Source: Cellulomonas sp. SG140
GTDB taxonomy: Bacteria > Actinomycetota > Actinomycetes > Actinomycetales > Cellulomonadaceae
Assembly: GCF_025770785.1 (NCBI RefSeq)
Contig: NZ_JANZLA010000004.1
Coordinates: 186,001-250,000 of the forward strand
DNA: 64,000 bases
Reading direction: 5' to 3'
Shown here: in pieces, positions 16,569 to 24,361 of the stretch
How positions within the stretch are numbered: the first letter of the stretch is position 1
How the letters are laid out: each line of letters starts with the position of its first letter
Notes under the pieces: model-generated
Told to the model about the DNA's origin: nothing
Databases searched by the model: none
The model's input: only the letters and a program-made list of their open reading frames with translations
Position numbers and translations under genes: made by a program

Positions 16569-18062
16569 CTACAGCGGCAGCGCCTGCTCGCGCAGCAGCG
16601 CCTCCTCCGAGACGGCCTCGAGCACCTCGTCGGACGGAACGGGCGCCTCGAGGACGGCAGGCGCTGTGCGGGGCGTCGGGACGGCCTGGTCGACCGCCTG
16701 CTCGAGCAGTGCGTCGTCCCGCGGCGGTGTGCGCGGGTCCACCAGCCGGCGGCGCTCGTGCTGGTAGGCCCACGTCAGCGGGATCAGCGCGGCTACCCAG
16801 GCGAGCGGTGCCGCGAGGCACGCGCCGAGGAAGCCGAGCGGCCCGGTCAGCAGCAGCGCCGCCAGCACGCGGGTGATCAGCTCCATCACGCCCGCCGTCG
16901 TCGGGATCACGGTGCGACCCAGCCCCTGCAGGGTGCCGCGCTGCACGAACAGCATGCCGAGCAGCGCGTACGGGATGCCGTTGGACACCAGGTACACCTG
17001 CGCCAGCTGCACCACGTGCTCCTGGCCCTGCCCGACGAACAGCCGCACCAGCCACGGCCCGGCCAGGATGTTCACGGCTCCGACGGCGACGGCGAACCCC
17101 GCCGACATCAGGCACGTCTGCGCGACGCCCACCCGGATGCGGCTGTACAGCCGGGCGCCGTGGTTCTGCGCGGCGAACGTGGCCATGGCGAGCCCGAACG
17201 ACTGCAGCGGCGCGATGGCCAGGGCGTCCACCCGGCCGGCGGCGGTGAACGCGGCGACCGCCTGGGCGCCCAGCCGGTTCAGCGCGTACTGCAGCACCAG
17301 CGTGCCGAGCGCGATGATCGACATCTGGAAGCCCATCGGCAGGCCGAGCCGCAGCGGCTCGAGCAGCTCGGCGCGGGTCAGCCGGAAGTCCTCACGGTGC
17401 AGGTGCAGGATCGGCATCCGCGCGCGGATCAGCCACAGGCACGCCATCACGGACGTCAGCTGGGCGGTGATGGTGGCGAGCGCGGCACCGGCGACGCCCA
17501 TCCGCAGACCGCTGACGAACGCCCACACCAGCAGCACGTTGAGCACGCAGGACAGCACCAGGAAGACGAGCGGCGTCCGGCTGTCGCCCAGCGCCCGGAT
17601 GGTGTTCGACAGGAAGTTGAACGCCACCATCGCCGTGCAGCCCCAGAACGTCACCACGATGAAGGTGGTCGCGTCGTGCCGGATCTCCGGCGGCGTCCGC
17701 ATCACCACCAGCAGCCACGGCGTGATGGTGGTGGCCACGGCGGTCAGCAGCACGGCGGCGGCCGCCGTCAGGATGGCGCCGGCGGCGACCGAGCGGCGCA
17801 CCCGGCGCTCGTCGCGCGCCCCGAAGGCGTGCGCGGTGGGGACGGCGAAGCCCGACGACATGCCCCACGTGAAGCCCAGCAGCAGGAACTGCAGACCGCC
17901 GGTGGAGCCGACGGCCGCGAGCGCGTCGACACCGATGGTGCGGCCGACGACGAAGGCGTCGGCGAAGCCGTAGAGCTGCTGGAACACGTTGCCGATGAGC
18001 AGCGGGACGGTGAAGGCGATGATCAGGCGGGCCGGGCGACCGGAGGTCAGGGCAGTGGGCAC
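16569..18062 (-). CDS. MATE family efflux transporter
   Basis: This 497-aa protein has 12 hydrophobic helices in two six-helix halves and would export cationic or drug-like compounds using an ion gradient. The N-terminal VPLLIGNVFQQLYGFADAFVVG is the diagnostic MATE start, and ALNRLGAQAVAAFTAAGRV opens the second half. The last 45 residues are hydrophilic and acidic. The start is GTG 18062 without a good Shine-Dalgarno sequence. A LacI-type palindrome lies 60 bases upstream, so sugar-linked regulation is possible. Confidence 0.9.
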   Translation of the reverse strand: MPTALTSGRPARLIIAFTVPLLIGNVFQQLYGFADAFVVGRTIGVDALAAVGSTGGLQFLLLGFTWGMSSGFAVPTAHAFGARDERRVRRSVAAGAILTAAAAVLLTAVATTITPWLLVVMRTPPEIRHDATTFIVVTFWGCTAMVAFNFLSNTIRALGDSRTPLVFLVLSCVLNVLLVWAFVSGLRMGVAGAALATITAQLTSVMACLWLIRARMPILHLHREDFRLTRAELLEPLRLGLPMGFQMSIIALGTLVLQYALNRLGAQAVAAFTAAGRVDALAIAPLQSFGLAMATFAAQNHGARLYSRIRVGVAQTCLMSAGFAVAVGAVNILAGPWLVRLFVGQGQEHVVQLAQVYLVSNGIPYALLGMLFVQRGTLQGLGRTVIPTTAGVMELITRVLAALLLTGPLGFLGACLAAPLAWVAALIPLTWAYQHERRRLVDPRTPPRDDALLEQAVDQAVPTPRTAPAVLEAPVPSDEVLEAVSEEALLREQALPL

Positions 18063-18121
18063 AGGGGTGCGGCGTTCTACGAGCAGCGGGAAGGGAGGTC
18101 GGGGTGGAGACGAGGGACACC

Positions 18122-18133
18122 CGAATCGATTCG
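18122..18133. promoter_or_regulatory. LacI-family operator-like palindrome
   Basis: CGAATCGATTCG is a perfect 12-bp palindrome that fits the LacI-family core AAnCGnTT. It is 60 bases upstream of the MATE start and in a gap (18063-18264) that otherwise shows no gene. It does not match the operators near the two LacI genes of this window, so its regulator is probably elsewhere. Confidence 0.5.
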
Positions 18134-18264
18134 AGCGGAACCGATGTTAACGCTGCCGTGCGCGGCCGGTCACGCCCATTTCCGCATCTGGGACGAGACC
18201 TCACCCGCCCCGCGAACCGCTCACAGTCCGGCTCGGTCCGCCTCGGCCTTCGCCGCTGCAGGCG

Positions 18265-19971
18265 CTACAGCAGCCGCCGCGAGCCCGGCTCCTCGATCCG
18301 CAGCCACCGGTACCCGTAGCCGGACAGGGGTAGCTCGACGCGGCCCTTCTCGTCGACCTCCGTCGTCCCCTCGCACAGCAGGTCCACCAGGCACGTGCCC
18401 TCCGGCAGGTCGGGGAGCTCGAGGGGCACCACCACGGCCTCCTTGCTGAGGTTGTGCAGGCTGACCATCGACGCGTCGCCCCAGATGGAACGCATCGCCA
18501 GCACCGAGTCGTGCGGCTGGTCCAGCATCTCGGCCCGTTGCGTCCAGCCCAGCTCCGGCGCCTCCCGGTACCGGCGGATCAGCGTCTGGATGAACGAGAG
18601 CAGCGACTCCGGGTCGCGCCGCTGGTCGGCGACGTTCACGTGCTCCGGTCCGAACGGCCCGTCGGTCACCGGCCGCACCAGCCGCGACGGCGCCACCCGG
18701 CTGAAACCGCCGTTCTTCCCGGACGTCCACTGCATGGGGGTGCGGACGGCCCGGCGGTCCTCGGCGGCGAGGTTCTCGCCCATGCCGATCTCCTCGCCGT
18801 AGAACAGCACGGGCGTGCCGGGCAGGGCGAAGAGCAGGGAGTACACCATCCGCACGCGGCGGGGGTCGCCGTCGAGCATCGGGGGCAGCCGGCGGCGCAG
18901 ACCGCGGTCGTACAGCTGCATGTCCTCCTCGGGGCCGAAGGCGTCGAACACCTCCTGGCGCTCCTCGTCGGTCAGCTTGTCGAGCGTGAGCTCGTCGTGG
19001 TTGCGCACGAAGGTCGCCCACTGCGAGTCCTTCGGGATCTCCGGCCGGGACTCGAGCGCGGTGCGCAGCGGCCGGGCGTCCTGCCGGGCGAGGGACAGGT
19101 ACAGGTTCTGCATCACGATGAAGTCGAACTGCAGGTCCAGCTCGCGGCCCTCGACCACGCCCTGGTCGTCGTGGTCGCCGAAGAACAGGCTCTGCTGGTC
19201 GTACGGCAGGTTGACCTCGCCCATGAGGATCGAGTCGCCCACCCGGCGGGACAGGAACGCCCGCAGCGCGGTGAGGAACTGGTGCGGGCGGTCGACGTCG
19301 TCGTCGGGACGCGACGCGACGTCGGCCAGGAAGAACGGCACCGCGTCGACGCGGAAGCCCGACAGCCCCAGCTGCGCCCAGTACCCCATCACTTTCGCGA
19401 TCGCGTCCCTGACCTGCGGGTTCGCGGTGTTGAGGTCCGGCTGCTGGTGGTAGAAGTGGTGCCGGTACCACTCGCCGGCCACCTCGTCGTACGTCCAGAT
19501 CCCCTTCTCCTTGTCGGGGAAGACGACCTCCTTGTGCGTGTCCGGCGGCTCGTCGGACCGCCACACGTAGAAGTCCCGGTACCTGCTGTCCTTGCTGCGG
19601 CGGGCCGCCTGGAACCAGGGGTGCTTGTCGGAGGTGTGGTTGACCACCAGGTCGGCGATCACGCGGATGCCGCGGTCCTTGGCGGTGCGCACCAGCTCGA
19701 CGAAGTCGCCGGCGTCGCCCAGGCGGGGGTCGACGCCGTAGTAGTCGGTGATGTCGTACCCGTCGTCGTAGTCGGTGGTCGGGTAGAAGGGCATCAGCCA
19801 CAGGCAGGTGACGCCCAGGTCCGCCAGGTGGTCGATGCGCTGCACGGCGCCGGGCAGGTCGCCGTAGCCGTCGTCGTTCCAGTCCATGAACGTCTTGACG
19901 TCCAGGCAGTAGATGACGGCGTTCTTCCACCACAGGTCGCCGGTGTCGCGGATCCGCATGAAGTGGTTCAT
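18265..19971 (-). CDS. GH13 alpha-glucan enzyme, trehalose-synthase-like
   Basis: This 568-aa GH13 protein is close in sequence pattern to trehalose synthase (maltose/trehalose isomerase). The GH13 regions are complete: DLVVNH (107-112), GFRVDAVPF with nucleophile D209, ILMGEVNLP with acid/base E252 and VRNHDELT with D326. TreS-like blocks such as DLGVTCLWLMPFYP (51-64) and EWYRHHFYHQQPDLN (167-181) are present. An alpha-glucosidase function cannot be ruled out. It lacks a signal peptide, so it acts in the cytoplasm. The C-terminal beta domain ends near residue 560. ATG 19971 has no obvious Shine-Dalgarno sequence; a second Met is four codons in. Confidence 0.85.
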   Translation of the reverse strand: MNHFMRIRDTGDLWWKNAVIYCLDVKTFMDWNDDGYGDLPGAVQRIDHLADLGVTCLWLMPFYPTTDYDDGYDITDYYGVDPRLGDAGDFVELVRTAKDRGIRVIADLVVNHTSDKHPWFQAARRSKDSRYRDFYVWRSDEPPDTHKEVVFPDKEKGIWTYDEVAGEWYRHHFYHQQPDLNTANPQVRDAIAKVMGYWAQLGLSGFRVDAVPFFLADVASRPDDDVDRPHQFLTALRAFLSRRVGDSILMGEVNLPYDQQSLFFGDHDDQGVVEGRELDLQFDFIVMQNLYLSLARQDARPLRTALESRPEIPKDSQWATFVRNHDELTLDKLTDEERQEVFDAFGPEEDMQLYDRGLRRRLPPMLDGDPRRVRMVYSLLFALPGTPVLFYGEEIGMGENLAAEDRRAVRTPMQWTSGKNGGFSRVAPSRLVRPVTDGPFGPEHVNVADQRRDPESLLSFIQTLIRRYREAPELGWTQRAEMLDQPHDSVLAMRSIWGDASMVSLHNLSKEAVVVPLELPDLPEGTCLVDLLCEGTTEVDEKGRVELPLSGYGYRWLRIEEPGSRRLL

Positions 19972-20065
19972 ACCGGGTGAAGCGCCGGTGCGCGCGGCGA
20001 GCGGGCGGACCTGCAGGTGGCGGGGCGCAGGGCGGAGTCACCCACACCGGCCGGTTCCTCCCGCG

Positions 20066-20071
20066 TAGCGT
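20066..20071 (+). promoter_or_regulatory. -10 box TAGCGT before a leader ORF
   Basis: TAGCGT is followed by seven bases and then a GTG at 20079, the same geometry as the leaderless genes of this window, but this GTG opens only a 15-codon frame. Confidence 0.5.
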
Positions 20072-20078
20072 CGGGACC

Positions 20079-20126
20079 GTGGCGTGGCAGCGCCGCAGGT
20101 GGGACGACGACGAGGACGCACCATGA
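20079..20126 (+). CDS. Putative 15-codon leaderless leader peptide
   Basis: The GTG at 20079 opens a frame of 15 sense codons (V-A-W-Q-R-R-R-W-D-D-D-E-D-A-P). Its TGA at 20124-20126 overlaps the ATG of the oxidoreductase gene as ATGA. The promoter box TAGCGT sits seven bases before the GTG. This layout would let a leaderless start deliver ribosomes to the main gene by termination-reinitiation, helped by the internal GAGGA (20112-20116). No conservation can be checked here, so expression is an inference. Confidence 0.4.
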   Translation: MAWQRRRWDDDEDAP

Positions 20127-21199
20127 CTGCACCCCTGGCCTACGCGGTGGTCGGCTCCGGCTGGCGGGGCGAGTTCTTCGTCCGGATGGCGCGGCTGATG
20201 CCGGACCGGTTCCGCTGCACGGGCGTGGTGACCCGGTCCGACGAGCGTGCCGAGTGGGTGCGGCGGACGTGGGGCGTGCCGGCGCTGCGCTCGCTCGACG
20301 AGATCGACGGGGTCGACGTGGTGGTGGTCGCCACCCCGTGGCCGGTGACGCCGGTGACCATCCGCGCGCTGGTCGACCGTGAGATCCCGGTGCTGGCCGA
20401 GACGCCGCCGGCGCCCGACGCCGCCGGGCTGGTGGAGCTGTGGCACCACGTCGGCTCCACCGAGCTGGTGCAGGTGGCCGAGCACAGCGTGTTCATGCCG
20501 GCGCACGCCGCCCGGGAGGCCGTGGTCGACTCCGGGTTGATCGGCGAGCCGACCAGCGTCCAGGTGTCCTCGACGCACCTGTACCACGCGATGGGCCTGG
20601 TCAGGCGGCTGCTCGGGGTGGCGCCCGGCCCCGCCGTGGTCCGCGCGTCGGCGTTCACCGCGCCGCTGCTGGACCCGGTGAACCGCGACGGCTGGACCGG
20701 CGCCGAGTGGCCCGTCGGGGCGCGCACCGTGCTGGCCACCGTCGACCTGGGCGAGAACCGCAGCGCCCTCTACGACTTCACGGACAACCAGTGGCACAAC
20801 CCGCTGCGCGCCAACCGGATCGTGGTGCGCGGCTCGCTCGGCGAGATCGTGGACGACTCCGTGACCCGCTGGGCGGGGGAGCGGACCGTGGTCACGTCGC
20901 CGATCGTCCGTCGGCAGTCCGGCATCGAGCAGAACCTGGACGGGTGGGACACCGAGCACCTGAGCCTGGACGGGCAGGTGCTGTGGCGGAACCCGTTCGA
21001 GGGCGCGCGGCTCGCGGACGACGACCTGGCGGTGGCGGGCCTGCTCGCGGCGACCGCCCAGTGGGTGCACGGCACCGGGCCGGCGCCGTACCCGCTGGCC
21101 GAGGGCTGCCAGGACCACCTGCTGGGGCTGGCGATCGAGGAGTCCGCGCGGACCGGTGAGGCGGTGCAGGTGCCGGCGGCGCCGTGGGCGGTCGCCTGA
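20123..21199 (+). CDS. Gfo/Idh/MocA-family oxidoreductase
   Basis: This is a 358-aa NAD(P)-dependent sugar or sugar-alcohol oxidoreductase. The Rossmann loop GSGWRG (11-16) and the AETPPAPDAAGL block near residues 93-104 (the EKP-like motif, here ETP) are visible, followed by the C-terminal alpha/beta substrate domain. ATG 20123 has GAGGA about six bases upstream and overlaps the stop of a possible leader ORF. An in-frame GTG at 20084 is less likely. It faces away from the GH13 gene and converges on the glycoside importer operon, so it may process the same sugar. Confidence 0.85.
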   Translation: MTAPLAYAVVGSGWRGEFFVRMARLMPDRFRCTGVVTRSDERAEWVRRTWGVPALRSLDEIDGVDVVVVATPWPVTPVTIRALVDREIPVLAETPPAPDAAGLVELWHHVGSTELVQVAEHSVFMPAHAAREAVVDSGLIGEPTSVQVSSTHLYHAMGLVRRLLGVAPGPAVVRASAFTAPLLDPVNRDGWTGAEWPVGARTVLATVDLGENRSALYDFTDNQWHNPLRANRIVVRGSLGEIVDDSVTRWAGERTVVTSPIVRRQSGIEQNLDGWDTEHLSLDGQVLWRNPFEGARLADDDLAVAGLLAATAQWVHGTGPAPYPLAEGCQDHLLGLAIEESARTGEAVQVPAAPWAVA

Positions 21200-21229
21200 G
21201 GGGTTGGGCCCCCCGGATCGGCCCGGCCG

Positions 21230-22120
21230 CTACTTCCCGACGCCGACCGCGATCCCCGCGACCACGTACCGCTGCAGCGACAGGAACACCGCGAACAGCG
21301 GCAGCACGCCCAGCACCAGGGTCGGCAGCAGCTGCTCGGGGCTGAGCGTGTGCGTGCCGATGGTGGCGTACACCGCCAGGGTCACCGTCTGCTTCGAGTC
21401 GGACGACAGCAGCACCAGCGGCAGGATCAGGTCGTTCCACACCTGCATCACCACGAAGATCGCGAGCGTCGCGGTGGCCGGCTTGAGCAGGGGGAAGACG
21501 ATGCGGGCGAACGTCCGCAGCAGCCCGGCGCCGTCGACGGCGGCCGCCTCCTCGAGCTCGGCCGGCACGGTGCGCAGGAAGCCCGCGAAGAAGAACACCG
21601 CGAACGGCATCGTCGTCGCCGCGTAGGCCAGCACGATGCCGCCGTAGCTGTCGAGCAGGTGCAGCTTCTGCATCACCTCGTACAGCGGGGTGAGCACCAC
21701 GAAGATCGGGATCGTCAGCCCGGAGACGAACACCTGGTACACCGTCCGGGTCCACCGGCGGGTGTGCCGCACGATCGCCCACGCCGCCAGCGAGGCGGTC
21801 AGCACCGTCAGCGCCGCGGTGGCCAGCGTGATCAGCAGCGTGTTCCCGACGCTGCGCAGGTAGTGCATGTTGACGAACGCGGTGCGGTAGTTCTGCCAGT
21901 CGGGGGCCGTCGGGAAGGCGAACGGGTTGTCCGGGGCGCTCTGCCCGTGGTGCAGCGAGACGACGACGAGCACGTAGATCGGCGTCAGCACCAGGGCGGC
22001 GAACAGCACCAGGACCACCGAGGCGACGCCGTTGCTCAACCGGCGGCGCGTGCGGCGGACCGTCCGGCGGGACGCGGTCGGAGCCTGCTGCTCCGTGGCG
22101 GGTGCGGTGAGGGTCGTCAT
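21230..22120 (-). CDS. CUT1 sugar ABC transporter permease, MalG-like
   Basis: This 296-aa inner-membrane permease has six helices. The EAA loop that docks the ATPase is readable as ELEEAAAVDGAGLLRTFARI in the second half. A basic cytoplasmic N-terminus of about 30 residues precedes helix 1. It is the last gene of the LacI-controlled operon; its start overlaps the stop of the partner permease by four bases. No ATPase gene is present, so a shared MsiK-type ATPase must serve it. Confidence 0.93.
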   Translation of the reverse strand: MTTLTAPATEQQAPTASRRTVRRTRRRLSNGVASVVLVLFAALVLTPIYVLVVVSLHHGQSAPDNPFAFPTAPDWQNYRTAFVNMHYLRSVGNTLLITLATAALTVLTASLAAWAIVRHTRRWTRTVYQVFVSGLTIPIFVVLTPLYEVMQKLHLLDSYGGIVLAYAATTMPFAVFFFAGFLRTVPAELEEAAAVDGAGLLRTFARIVFPLLKPATATLAIFVVMQVWNDLILPLVLLSSDSKQTVTLAVYATIGTHTLSPEQLLPTLVLGVLPLFAVFLSLQRYVVAGIAVGVGK

Positions 22121-22992
22121 GCGAGGTCGGCCTCCCGCCGGCGCAGCAGGGTCGCCTGGATCACGCCGACCACGACGGTCAGCACGAGCAGCCCGACGGC
22201 CAGCGTCGTGCCGTAGGCGAACTGGTAGTTGGCGAAGCTGTTGTTGTAGATGGCCAGGCTCAACGTCTGCGTCGAGTCCTCCGGTGCGCCCTGCGTCATG
22301 ATGAACGGCAGGTCGAACACCCGCAGCGAGCCGATCACGCTCAGCGTGATGTTGATGGTGAACGAGGGCGCCAGCAGGTGCCAGTCGATGTGCCGGAACC
22401 GGCGCCAGCCGCTCGCACCGTCGAGGTTGGCCGCCTCGAGCAGGCTCGGCGAGATCGCCATGTAGTTGGCCAGGTAGATGGTCGCGGTGTACCCGAGGAA
22501 CATCCAGACGTAGATGGCGGCGATCGCCCAGAGGGCGGTGTGCGGGTCACCGAGCCACACCGGCTCGAACCGATGCAGACCCAGGGCGTCCATCACCACG
22601 TTCAGCGGACCGCCGAGCGGCGAGTAGACGTACGACCACAGGTACCCGACGGCGACGAACGCCATCATCGCCGGCAGCAGCAGGCCGGCCCGCACCACGT
22701 CGCGCACGCGCTCCTGCCGGAACAGCCAGAACGCGACCAGCAGGGCCAGCGCGTTCTGCACCACGACCACCACGACGGTGTAGGCGAGCGTGTTGGTCAG
22801 CGCGCGGCGCACCGTCGGGTCGTGGAGGGCGTGCACGTAGTTGGTCAGACCGACGAAGGCGCCGCCGTTGGGGCCGATCGCGTCGGTGAAGCTCAGCTGG
22901 ATGCCCCGGACCAGCGGGTACAGCACGAATGCCGTGAAGAGAAGGGCTGCGGGGGCGATGAGCGCCAACGCGGATCGGCCACGGATCTGCAT
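22117..22992 (-). CDS. CUT1 sugar ABC transporter permease, MalF-like
   Basis: This 291-aa permease has six predicted helices and the EAA motif LLEAANLDGASGWRRFRHI. It forms a heterodimer with the MalG-like protein encoded next, whose start overlaps its stop by four bases. It starts with ATG 22992, with GGAGGTCC upstream (a good Shine-Dalgarno sequence), 62 bases after the binding-protein gene. Substrate is inferred from the GH2 enzyme of the operon to be a beta-glycoside or a released sugar. Confidence 0.93.
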   Translation of the reverse strand: MQIRGRSALALIAPAALLFTAFVLYPLVRGIQLSFTDAIGPNGGAFVGLTNYVHALHDPTVRRALTNTLAYTVVVVVVQNALALLVAFWLFRQERVRDVVRAGLLLPAMMAFVAVGYLWSYVYSPLGGPLNVVMDALGLHRFEPVWLGDPHTALWAIAAIYVWMFLGYTATIYLANYMAISPSLLEAANLDGASGWRRFRHIDWHLLAPSFTINITLSVIGSLRVFDLPFIMTQGAPEDSTQTLSLAIYNNSFANYQFAYGTTLAVGLLVLTVVVGVIQATLLRRREADLA

Positions 22993-23054
22993 GGGGACCT
23001 CCGGGGGTCCGGGGCAGCGCGGCGTACGGCTGCCCCGGACCCGGGTGCTGGTTG

Positions 23055-24320
23055 CTAGGCGGCGGTCTTCGGGATGGTCTGGTCGAGCTTGGCCAGCAGC
23101 GACGAGCTCGACTGGGTCGGGTCGTTGAACAGCGACGTGCCGACCTTCCAGAACTCCTGCTCGTACGTCGGGTAGTGCAGGTACTCGATCGGCGAGACCT
23201 GCGAGTGACCGGCGTTGAAGGCGTCGACGTAGGCGGCCGCCTTCGGCATCTGCGGGCTCGGCACGTCCTTGAGCGTGGTGAACGAGTTCTCCGCCGCCAG
23301 GTAGCGGCTGTCGTTGGCCGGGTCGGCCATGAACGCGACGTACTTCTCCGCGGCGTCCTTGTGCTTGCTCGCGGCGTTCACGCCCCAGCCCGAGCCGACG
23401 AAGGTCACGCCGTTGGGCTTGCTGCCGGCGTCACCGCCGGGGAACGGGTTGAACGAGAAGTCGAACTTGGCGTTCTGCTGGAAGTTCTGCAGCTCCCAGG
23501 CGCCCATCACGGTGAACGCCCACTTGCCGGCGGCGAAGTCGGCGTTGCCGGTGTTGAACGGCTCGATGCCGTTCTGCAGCTTGCCGTCCACGGTGCCGTT
23601 GGTCAGCAGCTGCTTGATGTGGTCGAACACCGGCGTGAACGTCGGGTTCCACGACGAGCTGCCGGTGTCGTAGCCGGCGCCCCACGTGTCGGGCAGCAGG
23701 TTGGCCGCGAGCGCCAGCGTCAGCTGCTCGGAGGTCCAGCCGCCCTGGTTGGCCAGCAGCAGCCCGGGCTGCCCGGCGTCCTTCAGCTTCTGCAGCGCGG
23801 CCAGGAAGTCCGGCCACGTCTGCGGGACGTCGGTGATCCCCGCCTTCTTGAGGATGTCGAGGTTCGCGTACAGCCCGATCGGGATGTTCTGCTGCGTGAA
23901 CGCGTAGGTCTTGCCGTTCACCTGGCCGAACGGTGCGACGTTCGGCAGCAGCTGCGAGACCCACGCCTGCGAGGAGAGGTCCTCGAGGTAGCCCTGCTTC
24001 TGCCACTGCTGCACGCGCGTGGGGTTGGTCATCAGCACGTCGGCGTCCGTCTTGGCGGCCAGCCGGGTGTTGTTGTACTGGTCGTACTCGCCGTTGGCGA
24101 CGTACTTGTAGTCGATCGTGATGTCCGGGTACTTCTTCTGGAAGTCGGCGTTGATCTCGGGGATGCTCGCCAGCTCGGTGCCGCCGCCCTCGAAGCCGAC
24201 GACCGTCAGGGTCACCTTCCCGGAGCCGGCGGTGGAGCCGGAGCCCGAGCCGCCGCTCGAGCATCCGGCCATGGCCAGTGCGGCGGCCGCAGCCCCGGCC
24301 ACCAGCAACGACTTGCGCAT
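23055..24320 (-). CDS. CUT1 extracellular sugar-binding lipoprotein
   Basis: This is a 421-aa solute-binding lipoprotein. Signal peptide MRKSLLVAGAAAAALAMAGC has the lipid-anchored Cys20, followed by a Ser/Gly-rich spacer and the two-lobed fold (INADFQKKYPDITIDYKYV near 48-66; FNTGNADFAAGKWAFTVMG in the C-terminal lobe). It delivers sugar to the two permeases encoded downstream. AAGGAG lies nine bases before the ATG. It follows the GH2 gene by 41 bases in the same direction and is covered by the same LacI control. Confidence 0.93.
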   Translation of the reverse strand: MRKSLLVAGAAAAALAMAGCSSGGSGSGSTAGSGKVTLTVVGFEGGGTELASIPEINADFQKKYPDITIDYKYVANGEYDQYNNTRLAAKTDADVLMTNPTRVQQWQKQGYLEDLSSQAWVSQLLPNVAPFGQVNGKTYAFTQQNIPIGLYANLDILKKAGITDVPQTWPDFLAALQKLKDAGQPGLLLANQGGWTSEQLTLALAANLLPDTWGAGYDTGSSSWNPTFTPVFDHIKQLLTNGTVDGKLQNGIEPFNTGNADFAAGKWAFTVMGAWELQNFQQNAKFDFSFNPFPGGDAGSKPNGVTFVGSGWGVNAASKHKDAAEKYVAFMADPANDSRYLAAENSFTTLKDVPSPQMPKAAAYVDAFNAGHSQVSPIEYLHYPTYEQEFWKVGTSLFNDPTQSSSSLLAKLDQTIPKTAA

Positions 24321-24361
24321 GTGTCCACTCCTTCGTGTGTGCAACATGGTGGGGGTGATGC

